DNA from: Pseudomonadota bacterium
Lineage (GTDB): Bacteria; Pseudomonadota; Alphaproteobacteria; Caulobacterales; Caulobacteraceae
DNA length: 64,000 bases
Direction of reading: 5' to 3'
Assembly (NCBI GenBank): GCA_023386645.1
Contig: JAEWJI010000058.1
Span: 186,001 to 250,000 of the forward strand
Both the position numbers and the translations under genes were made by a program. The stretch's first letter is position 1, and each line of letters begins with the position of its first letter. Below the pieces are notes generated by a model that was given only the letters and a program-made list of their open reading frames with translations, was not told where the DNA came from and searched no databases. This document shows positions 51,896-62,075 of the stretch, in pieces.

Positions 51896-54800
51896 TGTCG
51901 CAGTTCGCCTTTATGACCACCGAGTTCGGCCAGATCCAAGCCCTGGCGGTGCGTGTGGAGGCGATGGCCCATAGCGACGCCCGCGGCGCCTGCTTCTATG
52001 CGAGGCTGGCGCTCGAGACGATGGTGGAGTGGCTCTACCGGCACGATGCCACCCTGCGCTCGCCCTATGAGCGGACGCTTTCTGCGCGCATCCATGAGCC
52101 GACCTTCAAGGCGCTGGTCGGCCCGGCTCTGCTGACCAAGGCGCGGGCGATCAAGGACCTCGGCAATCGATCCGCCCATGAGTCCCGGACCGTCCCTCCG
52201 GCCGACGGCGTCGCCGCCGCCCGTGAGCTGTTCCATCTCTGTTACTGGCTGGTGCGCACCTACGGCCAAGGCGAAAAGCCTCCGGAGACTTTGGCCTTCT
52301 CGGCCGACGCCCTGCCTCTCAACCGTTCCGTGCCGGCGGAGCGACTGGATCAGCTGAACGCCGCCGCAGAACGCTTCGTCGACGCCGTGCGCGCCCGGGA
52401 GACTGCAGAGGCGCGGGCCCGCGCCAGCGACCAAAGCCGCGCTGAGCTGGAAGCTGAACTCGCCCGACTGCGGGAAGAGGTAGCGGCCGCCAAGGCCGCA
52501 AACACGGCACGCCCCGATAACCACGACTACAACGAAGCCGCGACCCGCGACCTGTTCATCGATCTGCTTCTGCGCGAAGCAGGCTGGTCCACGGATGCGG
52601 GTAACCTAGAGCTGGAAGTCCCGGTCACGGGCATGCCCAACACCCCGGGCCAAGGCCTCGTCGACTACGTGCTGCGCGGCGATGACGGAAAGCCACTGGC
52701 GGTCGTTGAAGCGAAGCGTACGCGCAAGGATCCCCGCGTCGGCCAACGCCAGGCCGAGCTCTATGCCGATTGCCTCGAAGCGGAATCCGGCCAGCGGCCG
52801 ATCATCTTCTACACCAACGGCTATGATCACTGGATCTGGGACGACCGCCGCTACCCGCCACGCGGCATTCAAGGCTTCCTGACCAAGGACGAGCTCGAGC
52901 TGGCCGTCCGACGCCGGACGATCCTGCGTCCGCTGTCCAGCGCGGCGATCGATGCCGAAATCGCCGGCCGCTACTATCAGACCCGCGCCATCCGCCGGGT
53001 CGCCGAGACCTTCGAAAAGGACAAGCAGCGCCGCGCGCTTCTGGTGATGGCTACAGGAGCGGGCAAAACGCGAACCGTCATCGCCCTCGCCGACCTGATG
53101 ATGAAGGCCAACTGGGCCCGGCGCATCCTGTTTCTGGCCGATCGCAAGGCCTTGGTGAACCAGGCGTCCGGCGCCTTCAAGAAATTCCTGCCATCGGCCT
53201 CGCCGGTGAATCTGATCTCGGACCGTACCTCGACCGGCCGTGTCTATCTCTCGACCTATCCGACCATGATGGGTTTGATCGACAAGAAGGGGGACGGCGA
53301 CGCCAGGCGGTTTGGCCCCGGTCATTTCGACCTCATCGTCATCGATGAGGCTCACCGCTCGGTCTATCGCAAGTACGGCGCGATATTCGACTACTTCGAC
53401 AGCCTGGTGGTCGGGCTGACAGCTACGCCCAAGGACGAGATCGACCGCGATACCTACGGCCTGTTCAACCTGCAGCGGGGCGTCCCCACGGACGCCTATG
53501 GTCTGGACGAGGCGGTGAGCGACGGCTTCCTGGTGCCCCCCAAGGCGGTTTCGGTCCCCCTTCGCTTTGAACGCGAAGGCATTCGGTACGACGACCTTTC
53601 CGACGAGGAGAAGGAGGCGTGGGACGCCCTCGAATGGGACGAGGACGGCAATGTGCCTGCCGTGGTCGAGCCCGCCGCGGTCAACAAGTGGCTGTTCAAC
53701 GCCGACACCGTCGACAAGGTGCTGGCGCACCTTATGACTCACGGCCAACGCGTGGCCGACGGCGATCGGCTGGGCAAGACCATAATCTTCGCCAAGAACC
53801 AGGACCACGCCCGGTTCATCATCGAACGCTTCGACCTGGCCTATCCGAGCATGGCCGGATCCTTTGCGCGGGTGATCATCTCGGGCGACTCTTATGCCCA
53901 GTCGTTGATCGATGACTTCTCCCAGCCAGACAAGGCGCCGCACATCGCGGTGTCTGTCGACATGCTGGATACCGGGATCGATGTCCCTGAGGTGGTCAAT
54001 CTGGTCTTCTTCAAGATCGTGCGCTCGAAGACCAAATTCTGGCAGATGATCGGTCGGGGCACCCGGCTGTGCCCAGAACTCTTCGGACCGGAACAGGACA
54101 AGGCCTACTTCTCGGTCTTTGACTTCTGCCAGAACCTCGAGTTCTTCAATCAGAATCCGGCCGTGACCGACGGCGCGGTCGGCGCGTCTCTCAGCCAGCG
54201 CCTGTTCGCCGCGCGCGTCGAATTGATCAGCGCACTTGACGGACTGCATCCGCCCACGCGCTGGGGCGACTTTCCAACCCACCAGAGCGCGCCGTCATCC
54301 GTGGCTGAGGGCGCTGGACCCGAAGCCGATGCCCGAAGCCTGCGCGACGACCTCGCGAACGGATTGCGGGACATCGTCAGCGGAATGAGCCTCGACAACT
54401 TCCTCGTTCGGCCCAAGCGACGCCTGGTCGAAAAGTACGCGTCCGCAGAGGCTTGGTCGCGCCTCGGCCTCGATGAACAGACCGAGCTGCTGAGCAACCT
54501 GGCCAGCCTGCCGAGCGCTGTCGGCGATGACGACATCGCCGCCAAGCAGTTCGACGTCCTGATCCTGAGAACCCAGCTCGCGGTCCTCCGGGGCGAGGCA
54601 GGTTTCACCCGCTTGCGCGACCGGATCATCGGGCTCGCTTCCCTGCTGGAGGAGAAGGGAAACATCCCGATGGTCGCCGCGGAAATGGCGTTCATCCAAG
54701 AGGTTCAATCCGAAGACTATTGGCAGGACATAACCGCTCCGATGCTGGAGCAACTCCGGCGCCGCCTACGCGCCCTGATCAAGCTGATCGAAGTCAAAAA

Positions 54801-55350
54801 GCGAATCACGATCAGGACCGACTTCGAGGACGAGATCGGCGCCGGCGCTGAGATCGAACTGGCCGGCACCAGCGTCGGCGCCGACATGGATCGTTTCAGA
54901 CGGAAGGCGCAGTTCTTCCTCCAAGAAAACGCCAACCACATCGCGATCCTGAAGCTGCGTCGCAACGAGCCACTCACGCAGACCGACCTCGCCGGGCTCG
55001 AGCGCATCTTTATAGCGGCCGACGTCGCCGCCCCGGAGGACATCGCCCGAATCCAATCCGAAGGCGGCCTTGGCCTTTTTGTCCGTTCCCTCGTCGGGCT
55101 GGATCGCGAGGCCGCCAAGGCGGCCTTCGCCGGGTTCATCGGCGACCGGACGCTATCTGCGAACCAGATCGAATTTCTCAACATGGTCATCGACCACCTG
55201 ACCGAGCGCGGCCAGATGGACCCCGGCCTCCTCTATGGGAGCCCGTTTACCGACTTCGATCCCATGGGAGTGTCGGGGCTGTTCAGCCTCGCAGACACCA
55301 CCGAGGTGATCGAGATCCTCGACGAGGTGAAGCGGCGAGCCGCAGCATAA
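51895..55350 (+). CDS. hsdR: type I restriction endonuclease subunit R
   Basis: A 1151-residue translocating restriction subunit. Domains: an N-terminal DUF4145/HEPN-like domain (1-125), a coiled coil (about 150-200), an HSDR_N nuclease with D257 and E272-A-K274, a helicase with Walker A ATGAGKT (386-392), DEAH (484-487), LTATPKDE, and motif VI QMIGRGTRL, then a C-terminal EcoEI-type domain (about 780-1150). It overlaps the upstream GIY-YIG-like gene by one base. The N-terminal DUF4145 domain fits the EcoKI-like subgroup. Confidence 0.95.
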   Translation: MSQFAFMTTEFGQIQALAVRVEAMAHSDARGACFYARLALETMVEWLYRHDATLRSPYERTLSARIHEPTFKALVGPALLTKARAIKDLGNRSAHESRTVPPADGVAAARELFHLCYWLVRTYGQGEKPPETLAFSADALPLNRSVPAERLDQLNAAAERFVDAVRARETAEARARASDQSRAELEAELARLREEVAAAKAANTARPDNHDYNEAATRDLFIDLLLREAGWSTDAGNLELEVPVTGMPNTPGQGLVDYVLRGDDGKPLAVVEAKRTRKDPRVGQRQAELYADCLEAESGQRPIIFYTNGYDHWIWDDRRYPPRGIQGFLTKDELELAVRRRTILRPLSSAAIDAEIAGRYYQTRAIRRVAETFEKDKQRRALLVMATGAGKTRTVIALADLMMKANWARRILFLADRKALVNQASGAFKKFLPSASPVNLISDRTSTGRVYLSTYPTMMGLIDKKGDGDARRFGPGHFDLIVIDEAHRSVYRKYGAIFDYFDSLVVGLTATPKDEIDRDTYGLFNLQRGVPTDAYGLDEAVSDGFLVPPKAVSVPLRFEREGIRYDDLSDEEKEAWDALEWDEDGNVPAVVEPAAVNKWLFNADTVDKVLAHLMTHGQRVADGDRLGKTIIFAKNQDHARFIIERFDLAYPSMAGSFARVIISGDSYAQSLIDDFSQPDKAPHIAVSVDMLDTGIDVPEVVNLVFFKIVRSKTKFWQMIGRGTRLCPELFGPEQDKAYFSVFDFCQNLEFFNQNPAVTDGAVGASLSQRLFAARVELISALDGLHPPTRWGDFPTHQSAPSSVAEGAGPEADARSLRDDLANGLRDIVSGMSLDNFLVRPKRRLVEKYASAEAWSRLGLDEQTELLSNLASLPSAVGDDDIAAKQFDVLILRTQLAVLRGEAGFTRLRDRIIGLASLLEEKGNIPMVAAEMAFIQEVQSEDYWQDITAPMLEQLRRRLRALIKLIEVKKRITIRTDFEDEIGAGAEIELAGTSVGADMDRFRRKAQFFLQENANHIAILKLRRNEPLTQTDLAGLERIFIAADVAAPEDIARIQSEGGLGLFVRSLVGLDREAAKAAFAGFIGDRTLSANQIEFLNMVIDHLTERGQMDPGLLYGSPFTDFDPMGVSGLFSLADTTEVIEILDEVKRRAAA

Positions 55351-55422
55351 GGTGCAGCCCAGCTGACACTGGCGCTGACGCGCCGCAACTCATAGTGAGG
55401 CATTATCGCGTAGAGGTACCGG

Positions 55423-58400
55423 GTGGAGCCTCGGACCCGCATGGGGGAGTCGGGGGTGGTCGACACACAGGAGACAGAGCTCGCGGCGCCAGACCTCGCC
55501 CTCGCTGAACATCTGTCCGCTCAGGACTGGAACCGCTTTATCGCCGCCGAGATCGCACGCAACCGCGCGGCTTACGGCTCGCAGCCCAAATTCCTCACCG
55601 GCCACTTCAGAGGCGAGAAGCAGATCGCCGACGACTACGCCGGCCGTGAATTACTTGAGCTTGTCCAAAACGCGGCTGACGCCGCCGCGGAATCCGGCGG
55701 ACGGGGAAGGGTACGGATAGCGCTCTGGTCGGGGGGGCTCCTGGTGGCCAATACCGGCGCCCCGTTCCGGCCGGGCGGCGTGCAGTCCCTCATGGCCGTT
55801 CACGCCAGCGACAAGCCCGGTCGCAAGGCCGCCCTGATCGGTGCCAAGGGTCTCGGGTTCCGGGCTCTGCTCAACTGGTCCCATGAGCCCGTAATATCGA
55901 GCGGGCACTTGGAGATGGCTTTCTCACGACGGCATGCGGTCCAGCGGGTTCTCGCGATGGGCGGGGACGATCCCGAGATCGCCGCCCTATGCGCGGTGGA
56001 GGATGAGGAGGATTTCCCGGCGCCGGTTCTGGCTTTCCCGGCCGTCGGCGAAGCCGTCGCGGACCTCGGCGGCCAGGCCGGGGACCTCCTCGTCCGGGCG
56101 CGCGCCATGAGGGCGGAAGGGTTCGACACTGTGGTCGCCGCCGCCTTCGATGACGAGACCCGGCTGGACTGGGCCCGCAAACAAATCGCCGAATTTGAGC
56201 CGACCTTCCTGTTGTTCGTTCCGGCCTTGACGGAGATTCGGATCGAGGTCGAGGGACAACCTTCGGTCACTTGGTCTCGGGAGGATACAGGGCCTGAGGC
56301 CTGCGATCTGGTCATCGAGACCGGGGACCCGGCCTCGGTGCGGACCGCAACCCAGAACTGGATCTGCCTGCATGAGGCGGGGTCGGTGGCCCTGCGCAAT
56401 CGCAAAAAGCCCCACCTATTCGCTATGGCCTTCGCGCTGCGCCTTGATGAGCCAAACGCCCCCGGCGTTCTGCACACTTACTTTCCGACGAGCGTGCCCC
56501 TTCCCTTCCCGGGTCTGTTTCACGCGACCTTGGAGCTCGATTCTAGCCGTAAGCTTTTCAAGGCCAACTCTGACCTCAACGCCCAAGTCCTCGCTCGCCT
56601 AGCGGCCTTTCACGCTCGCGCTCTGTGGGAGCTTGTCAAGGATGGACGGGTCGCGAACGCCCTCGACTTCCTCGATCGCCGCGCGCCCTTCCCGGAAAGC
56701 CTCAAGGCGTTCGAGGCGGCGGCATATGCGGCGGCGGCCCTGCTGCCGTTGATCCCGACGATGAAGGGCGGGCGGGCCCCGGCCGCCAAGACCCGTCTAG
56801 GGCCGCCGGGTTACGAAACCTGGATGCCCAAGCGGCTGTTCGGCGACTTGGCCCGGCGCCGGAGCCTCAGCGATCAGCAGACGCTCGAGCGTCTTGGCGT
56901 TAGCATCATGGAGCCTGCGGAGGCCGTCGGTCTTTTGAAACGGGCGGAACTGACGCTTGAGGAAAGGGCCGCCGTCGTCCTCGGCGTGGCGGAGGCTTTG
57001 CCGTCGGAGCTTCACGCCCCCGCCCTCCTGCTCGACGACAAGGGGCGAAGCTTGGCCTCCACCAACACTGCCTTTCCCCCGCCGGTGGGCGACGAAGACC
57101 TGCCTAGGTTGCCAGACTGGGCCAAGGCTCGCTTCGTCTTGCCTGCGCTTTGGCGGCTTATCTTGCGCCGGGCGGAGGGGCAGCCGACCCGTGACGTCAT
57201 TCGCAAATTGTCGGCTTTCGGCCTGACCGAGTACAGCAATGAGAGCGTCATCGCCGCTCTCCGCGGCCAAGCGGCCAAGGCGCTCAGCAATGGGCGTCGC
57301 GACCCGGATGTTGTCCAGCGCGAACTGCTCGCGACCCTCTATCGCTTGTATTCGCCGCTGTTCCGGCCGCCGCCAGGGGTCTTTTACGTCCGCTGCCGGG
57401 ACGGCGACTGGCGCGATACCCGCGAGGTCCATCTATCTCAAGGCTACGGCTTGGCCGGAGAGATTACAGCGGTACTTTACGCAGACCGGCCGTCGGAGCT
57501 GGTCGCGCTTCCCGCGGACAACGGTCTTCCAGCGGAAGGCGGCGTCGCCGACTTCCTGATCTGGCTCGGCGTTCATTCTTGGCCCCGGACCGCGTTGACG
57601 AAGCCCGGTCGCGAGTTTGCGCCCGTAGTTTTGCGTAGCCTGCCGAACCCTGTCGTCTTCCAAGATCAGACAGCCCAGACCGTGACGCGATCGAGCCTCT
57701 CGTGGGACTATACCCTGCAGGTTACGGCCCGAACGATCGTCGGGCTTTCGACCATCCTTTCCTCGGCACCCAGCGACGCCATCTTGGCTTGGCTGGCGCA
57801 CGACCCCCGCTTCGATCCGGCGACACCCGACGCCTTCCCCACTACGGCCCAAGGCCGCAAGGACGGCAAGTCCGCATGGCGGCCTTGGCCGGGTGTGTTG
57901 CCGGCGTTCGTGCAGCATCAAATCCAGACGACACCGTGGCTGGAAGGCCGGGACGGCATCCGCCACGCGCCGGCCGATTGCATGGTCAACCCAGGTCGGC
58001 TCGGGGCCCTGTTCCACCGCCCGCGGCCAGCCTTGGCGTCGAGCGATGTGGGGCTAGGCCTATCCGCCGTCTTATGGCGGCGGGGCCTTGAGCATGCCGG
58101 CGTGCCCCAAGGTCTTGCCGAGCTTCCTGTCGCCCGATTTGTCGCCCTGATGACGGCCTTACCCGACCGCGACGTCACGCCTGATGTGGTCACCCGGTTT
58201 TATCGTCAGGTGTTGGAGCTCGAAACTCTCGACATGGACGCAGATCGGTCGGGGTTTGAGGCTTTTTTGGCCCGAGGCCGGGTGCAGGTTCTGAGAGGGC
58301 GAGAGAGGGCCTGGGTGTCGCCAGGCGAGGCGCTTTACGCCGATCGCGACGGCTTCCCGGCAGCGGCGCGCGAACACCTCGCGCTGATCGAGCTTCCACC

Positions 58401-59667
58401 GCGTCAGAACATCGCCCATGTGCTCGAGCGGTTCGGAGTCCCACCGCTCAGCCGTCAGACCTTCTCCCTGACCGTCACCGGCTACGAGGCCGACGAGTCC
58501 TTGGTCGCCGCAGCTCTTCGATTGAGCTTCGACGACGCGCGGCCGTTCATCGCGGCCTTGCGACAGGCGGTGTCCCACGACCAGTCGCATCAGAAACGGT
58601 TTGAGCGGCTGCGACTGGTGGTTGCCCGCTCGGCTGGGATTGAGGTCGAGATCGGCGATCGTCGGATCGCCGGAGAGCTCGACCCATGGACTCATGCGCT
58701 CCAGGACGACGCCCTGATCGTCGGCATCGAAGCGTGGAAATCCCCGGAGGAGGTGTTCGCCTTGGCCTCGGAGGCGATTGCCGACGGGCTGGCCGAGGTC
58801 TTCCGAATTCAGAACGGTGCCGACTTCGTCAAACTCCTCACCGCCGGCTCCGACGGGCTGCGCAGATTGCTGCTCAAGCGAATGGTGCCGCACTGTTCGG
58901 ATACTGAACTTGAACTCCTGCTCGGCGGTCGGGGCGAAGAGGAAGATCACTGGGAGCCAGTGCAGATCGATGCGGCCGCGCTCGCGAAGGGCCCGGCCAC
59001 CGGCCCGAATGTTACCAGTGCGCCGGGCGCGCCTGTCGCGCCCGAGGCTTCGCCGACGCCGCCTCCGCCGTCGGCTCCGAGCGGTCCTGGCCGCCGGGCG
59101 CCGCCCACTGGCGTGACCTCAGCGCCGCTCGCGCCGCCGGCGGCGCCAGCGCAGATGCCCGGCCCGCGGAGACGGCCGCAGTCCGGGTTCCGCATTGGGC
59201 GGCTTACAGGGGCCCTGACCGGCGGGGCCGTCCACGACCCTCACAGGGCCGGCGACGCGGAACTCTGGTCCATGCTGTATGAGGAGAGCGAGGGACGGTT
59301 TCCCCTCACGGTCGCCCATCTGCAGGGGCCGGGGGCCTATGGCTGCGACTGCCTTAGCTTCGAGACGGCCGAGGCGCGAGCGGCCTTCGAGGCCGATCCG
59401 AAGGCGACGCATCTGGTCGCTCGGTTCATCGAGACCAAGTCAGGTCAGGTTAGGCTCGAGCCGTCCCAGGTCATCGCTGCCGAGCGCCGCCGAGACAAGT
59501 TCTTCGTCTATCGGATCGACTTCTATTCCGGTAGCCGGGAGTACGCTGAACTGACCATCGTCTGCGATCCCCTGCGGGAAAAGGCGGCGCTGATAACCGA
59601 ATGCGTCCTAGAGCTCGACAAGGTGACTTCGAGCACCCGAGTCAAACTCGCGCCCGAACCGGCCTGA
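55423..59667 (+). CDS. sacsin-type GHKL ATPase with C-terminal DUF3883-like nuclease domain
   Basis: A 1414-residue protein. The N-terminal sacsin/Hsp90-type ATPase (about 60-160) shows the N-box ELLELVQNAADA (77-88), G1 LLVANTGAPF (106-115, Asn in place of Asp) and G2 IGAKGLGFRA (139-148). A long, unrecognised middle region follows, then a proline/alanine-rich linker (about 1190-1255). The C-terminal domain has D1309 and E1337-T-K1339 followed by FFVYRIDFY, which fits a DUF3883 PD-(D/E)XK-like domain. The GTG start has GAGG 6 bases upstream; ATG 55441 is an alternative. Such ATPase-nuclease fusions are found in defence islands. Confidence 0.82.
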   Translation: MEPRTRMGESGVVDTQETELAAPDLALAEHLSAQDWNRFIAAEIARNRAAYGSQPKFLTGHFRGEKQIADDYAGRELLELVQNAADAAAESGGRGRVRIALWSGGLLVANTGAPFRPGGVQSLMAVHASDKPGRKAALIGAKGLGFRALLNWSHEPVISSGHLEMAFSRRHAVQRVLAMGGDDPEIAALCAVEDEEDFPAPVLAFPAVGEAVADLGGQAGDLLVRARAMRAEGFDTVVAAAFDDETRLDWARKQIAEFEPTFLLFVPALTEIRIEVEGQPSVTWSREDTGPEACDLVIETGDPASVRTATQNWICLHEAGSVALRNRKKPHLFAMAFALRLDEPNAPGVLHTYFPTSVPLPFPGLFHATLELDSSRKLFKANSDLNAQVLARLAAFHARALWELVKDGRVANALDFLDRRAPFPESLKAFEAAAYAAAALLPLIPTMKGGRAPAAKTRLGPPGYETWMPKRLFGDLARRRSLSDQQTLERLGVSIMEPAEAVGLLKRAELTLEERAAVVLGVAEALPSELHAPALLLDDKGRSLASTNTAFPPPVGDEDLPRLPDWAKARFVLPALWRLILRRAEGQPTRDVIRKLSAFGLTEYSNESVIAALRGQAAKALSNGRRDPDVVQRELLATLYRLYSPLFRPPPGVFYVRCRDGDWRDTREVHLSQGYGLAGEITAVLYADRPSELVALPADNGLPAEGGVADFLIWLGVHSWPRTALTKPGREFAPVVLRSLPNPVVFQDQTAQTVTRSSLSWDYTLQVTARTIVGLSTILSSAPSDAILAWLAHDPRFDPATPDAFPTTAQGRKDGKSAWRPWPGVLPAFVQHQIQTTPWLEGRDGIRHAPADCMVNPGRLGALFHRPRPALASSDVGLGLSAVLWRRGLEHAGVPQGLAELPVARFVALMTALPDRDVTPDVVTRFYRQVLELETLDMDADRSGFEAFLARGRVQVLRGRERAWVSPGEALYADRDGFPAAAREHLALIELPPRQNIAHVLERFGVPPLSRQTFSLTVTGYEADESLVAAALRLSFDDARPFIAALRQAVSHDQSHQKRFERLRLVVARSAGIEVEIGDRRIAGELDPWTHALQDDALIVGIEAWKSPEEVFALASEAIADGLAEVFRIQNGADFVKLLTAGSDGLRRLLLKRMVPHCSDTELELLLGGRGEEEDHWEPVQIDAAALAKGPATGPNVTSAPGAPVAPEASPTPPPPSAPSGPGRRAPPTGVTSAPLAPPAAPAQMPGPRRRPQSGFRIGRLTGALTGGAVHDPHRAGDAELWSMLYEESEGRFPLTVAHLQGPGAYGCDCLSFETAEARAAFEADPKATHLVARFIETKSGQVRLEPSQVIAAERRRDKFFVYRIDFYSGSREYAELTIVCDPLREKAALITECVLELDKVTSSTRVKLAPEPA

Positions 59668-59684
59668 GCCACGATGAGACAGCC

Positions 59685-60539
59685 ATGATCCAGTACCTCA
59701 GCGCCTGCGAGCTCGCGCATCACTTCCCCTCCGAGATTGCCCAATTTCTGGAGCTTGAACACCGCGTCCGTGGCCGCCGCTTCCGCGAAGAATCGGTTAC
59801 AGATCTGCTGCTGGCGGCGCTCGCGAAACTGCCGGGTCTGCCCCTCGAGCTCCGGACCCCGCCCGAGAGTACGACCGGCTCCGACCTCGACATCATTTTG
59901 GTCGATTTAGCCGCCCGAACCCGGGTGGGCTACCGAATCCAGGCCAAGCGGCTGTCTGCAGACAAGGTCAATTGGGACCGCAACAGTTATGGCGAACTCG
60001 CACACCAAAAGAACACCGGAAGCCAGTACGCGGAGCTGATCAAGCCTACCAACTTGAAGACCGGGACGCTGACGCTGACGCCGCTCTACGCCTTCTACAA
60101 TCCGGCTTCGATCTGCGCAAAGTCCGGCGGTGCCATCGCTGGAATAGAACTCTGCGGTGCCTCCACGGTTGGAGATGCGATCGCGGACATTCTCGTCAAA
60201 CAGGCTTCCAAAGGGGCCAGCCAAGCCAGACAGTTGCGCAAGTTGCGGCACGGCTTCTTCCCCCTGAGCACGCTGTTCTGTCCGCCTCCCCCTTCCGGCG
60301 GCGGGCAACGCCGACCAATCGCCACTCCGTCCGAGTCCGCGGCCCAAGTCGCCGCGGCTTTAAGCAGGGGGCTGACGACTGACGGCGCGTCGCGCACGGG
60401 GCTTCCCGACGCCACGCAAATGTCCGACGCGGAAGTCCGACGCTACGCCCTGCTCAGGAACATTCAGCGCGACGATCCCGAGCCGGTAGCCGATCAGGCG
60501 ATCGACACGGTCCAAATCGTCCTGGACGCCACCCCGTAA
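59685..60539 (+). CDS. DUF6615-like PD-(D/E)XK-type protein
   Basis: A 284-residue protein beginning at 59685. It has RRFREESVTDLLLAALA (31-47), SDLDIILVD (66-74) and GYRIQAKRL (82-90). E36, D69 and Q86-x-K88 line up as a PD-(D/E)XK nuclease core. PLYAFYNPASI and FFPLSTLFC further fit DUF6615. Only 17 bases separate it from the sacsin-type gene, so the two look like one unit. Function unproven. Confidence 0.7.
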   Translation: MIQYLSACELAHHFPSEIAQFLELEHRVRGRRFREESVTDLLLAALAKLPGLPLELRTPPESTTGSDLDIILVDLAARTRVGYRIQAKRLSADKVNWDRNSYGELAHQKNTGSQYAELIKPTNLKTGTLTLTPLYAFYNPASICAKSGGAIAGIELCGASTVGDAIADILVKQASKGASQARQLRKLRHGFFPLSTLFCPPPPSGGGQRRPIATPSESAAQVAAALSRGLTTDGASRTGLPDATQMSDAEVRRYALLRNIQRDDPEPVADQAIDTVQIVLDATP

Positions 60540-60620
60540 CCTTGCCACGTACCGACTGGTACGGGATGAGCCACCTGCGCCGCTCCGCGGTGATCAGCGA
60601 CCACCACTCGAAACTTGCGG

Positions 60621-61115
60621 TCAGAGCCCGTACTTTCTAGCGACTGCGTCGTCTGCATTCGGGCGCGCGCCGTCCAAGTCAACGCGGGCAGACGGAGTCA
60701 GGCCGAACTCAGCAGCGAGGCGCAGCATGTCCCGGCGCGCAACGTTGGCAATGCCGACGGCGGGGTTCTGGACAACATTGCCGGACTGCGTCTTCAACAG
60801 CATGCCGTGGCTGGCGGAATCTTGAGACGCCAACCTGGAGGCCACATCTTCCGCGAGGCGCCAGCGTCCGTAGGTCATACAATAGGCGGCCAACATGCTC
60901 TGATCGACGTTCGCATAGACGCCGGTGGCGCATAGATCACCGATCACCCGCTCCCACTCATCACGAGCGTACCCGGTCACATATGGAGGGCATGCCGGCA
61001 CCTCGACTGGCTGGGGTGGCTGGGGTTCGTTCAGAGGCAAAGGCCGCCGGCCCCGATTGCCACCTTCCAGCAACCGGAGGGCGCTCGGCTTGGGCGGCGG
61101 GCCACGTTTTCCCAC
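60621..61115 (-). CDS. phage terminase small subunit, P27 family (orphan)
   Basis: A 164-residue protein with the P27-family N-terminus GKRGPPPKPSALRLLEGG, then P-ACPPYVTGYARDEWERV and YCMTYGRWRLAEDVA. It recognises phage DNA ends for packaging in full phages. The GTG start at 61115 is fixed by GGGAGGA 6-7 bases upstream and gives the exact family N-terminus; an ATG at 61331 would add 72 unrelated residues. No large terminase, portal or capsid gene is present, so it is either a phage remnant or a satellite's packaging redirector. Confidence 0.85.
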   Translation of the reverse strand: MGKRGPPPKPSALRLLEGGNRGRRPLPLNEPQPPQPVEVPACPPYVTGYARDEWERVIGDLCATGVYANVDQSMLAAYCMTYGRWRLAEDVASRLASQDSASHGMLLKTQSGNVVQNPAVGIANVARRDMLRLAAEFGLTPSARVDLDGARPNADDAVARKYGL

Positions 61116-61720
61116 GCTAATCCTCCCTAGGCGTGGATCATACCCCCACCTCGAAACTTGCGCTCTGCGAAATTGTAGCCCCGGCACCGGTTTGGGCGGC
61201 GCAAGACGGAGACTTTCTGGGCCCCTCCCCCAGTCTGCTCGGGCAGAGCCAACCATTTTGCGGACACTGCGTCCGCTCCTTGGTCCGCGCGACGCGATTT
61301 TTTCCCAGGCTTGGAGCCGTGTCGGTTGCACTGAGCTGGAGTCAGCAAAGCGCTCGCGGGCTTTGCGTCACAGTCTCTCCGAGATCAGTCCAGCTGGGAG
61401 TCTCTGTCATCGTCCGTGTCAGCTCAATGGAGAGACCCTTTGCGGGACACAGGACGACCGTCCCGACGGCTCAAGAGCCGGCGGGGCGGTCCCTGTCCAA
61501 GCGATGTTGACCAGCTCAACGGAGCCGACCCCCCGCATGGGACAGCTAAGCGCGGCGCGCGCCTTCGCATGGGAGCTACTTACGACGATCGCGCCTCGCC
61601 GGTGGCCACGCTTCTCCCTTTGGACTGCGTGCGGGGTTTGGCCACGTCCCACGGTACCCCATTCTGACCCACGCCCCGCCGTTACTCATCCCGACGACGT
61701 GGATCACCTGCGGACAGGAA
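61116..61720. other. 605 bases without a convincing gene
   Basis: Between the terminase start and the AlpA stop no frame has family wording on either strand. The longest candidates (61,133-61,510 plus; 61,419-61,652 minus) have unlikely composition. The stretch may hold the satellite's origin, a packaging (cos/pac) site or regulatory sites, but I see no clear repeat. Confidence 0.5.
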
Positions 61721-61978
61721 TTAGTCGAGGTCGTCCCACGGCGGGGGCAGCGGCTCTACGTTCCGGCGGGCTGGCGCCGGCGGGTTGGACCGCTGCTCAT
61801 CGATCCAGGCGTCGATCTCAGACTCGACCCAAGCGATGCGGTTGTACCCAAGCGTTACAGGCTTCGGGAAAGCGCCGGCTTTTACCCGTCTCCAGACGCT
61901 CGCCCGCGATAGGGCGGTCCGGTCGTACACCTCGGCGGCCCGAATGAGTCGTTTCGGCTTGTAGTCGACCGTGTCCAT
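61721..61978 (-). CDS. AlpA-type DNA-binding regulator/excisionase
   Basis: An 85-residue MerR-like winged helix-turn-helix protein: LIRAAEVYDRTALSRASVWRRVKAGAFPKPVTLG and the IAWVESEIDAWI wing. AlpA proteins control integrase expression or excision in P4-like elements. It has GAGGAA about 8 bases upstream. The last ~20 residues are a proline-rich tail. Confidence 0.88.
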   Translation of the reverse strand: MDTVDYKPKRLIRAAEVYDRTALSRASVWRRVKAGAFPKPVTLGYNRIAWVESEIDAWIDEQRSNPPAPARRNVEPLPPPWDDLD

Positions 61979-62075
61979 CGCTGTGCTTCCTCAGGTCGGG
62001 AGCACAACGACGCTCCCGTCGCTGCAGGAAGCCTCAGAAGCGGGTGTGAATTCGACCGTAGCCTGCTCAAGCAGG

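Noticed and set aside
61116..61331. N-terminal extension of the small terminase to an ATG at 61331
   Set aside because: The extra 72 residues do not look like terminase, while the GTG at 61115 has a strong ribosome-binding site and the exact family N-terminus.
61133..61510. 125-residue plus-strand open frame in the element
   Set aside because: Irregular composition, no motif, no ribosome-binding site and opposite to its neighbours.
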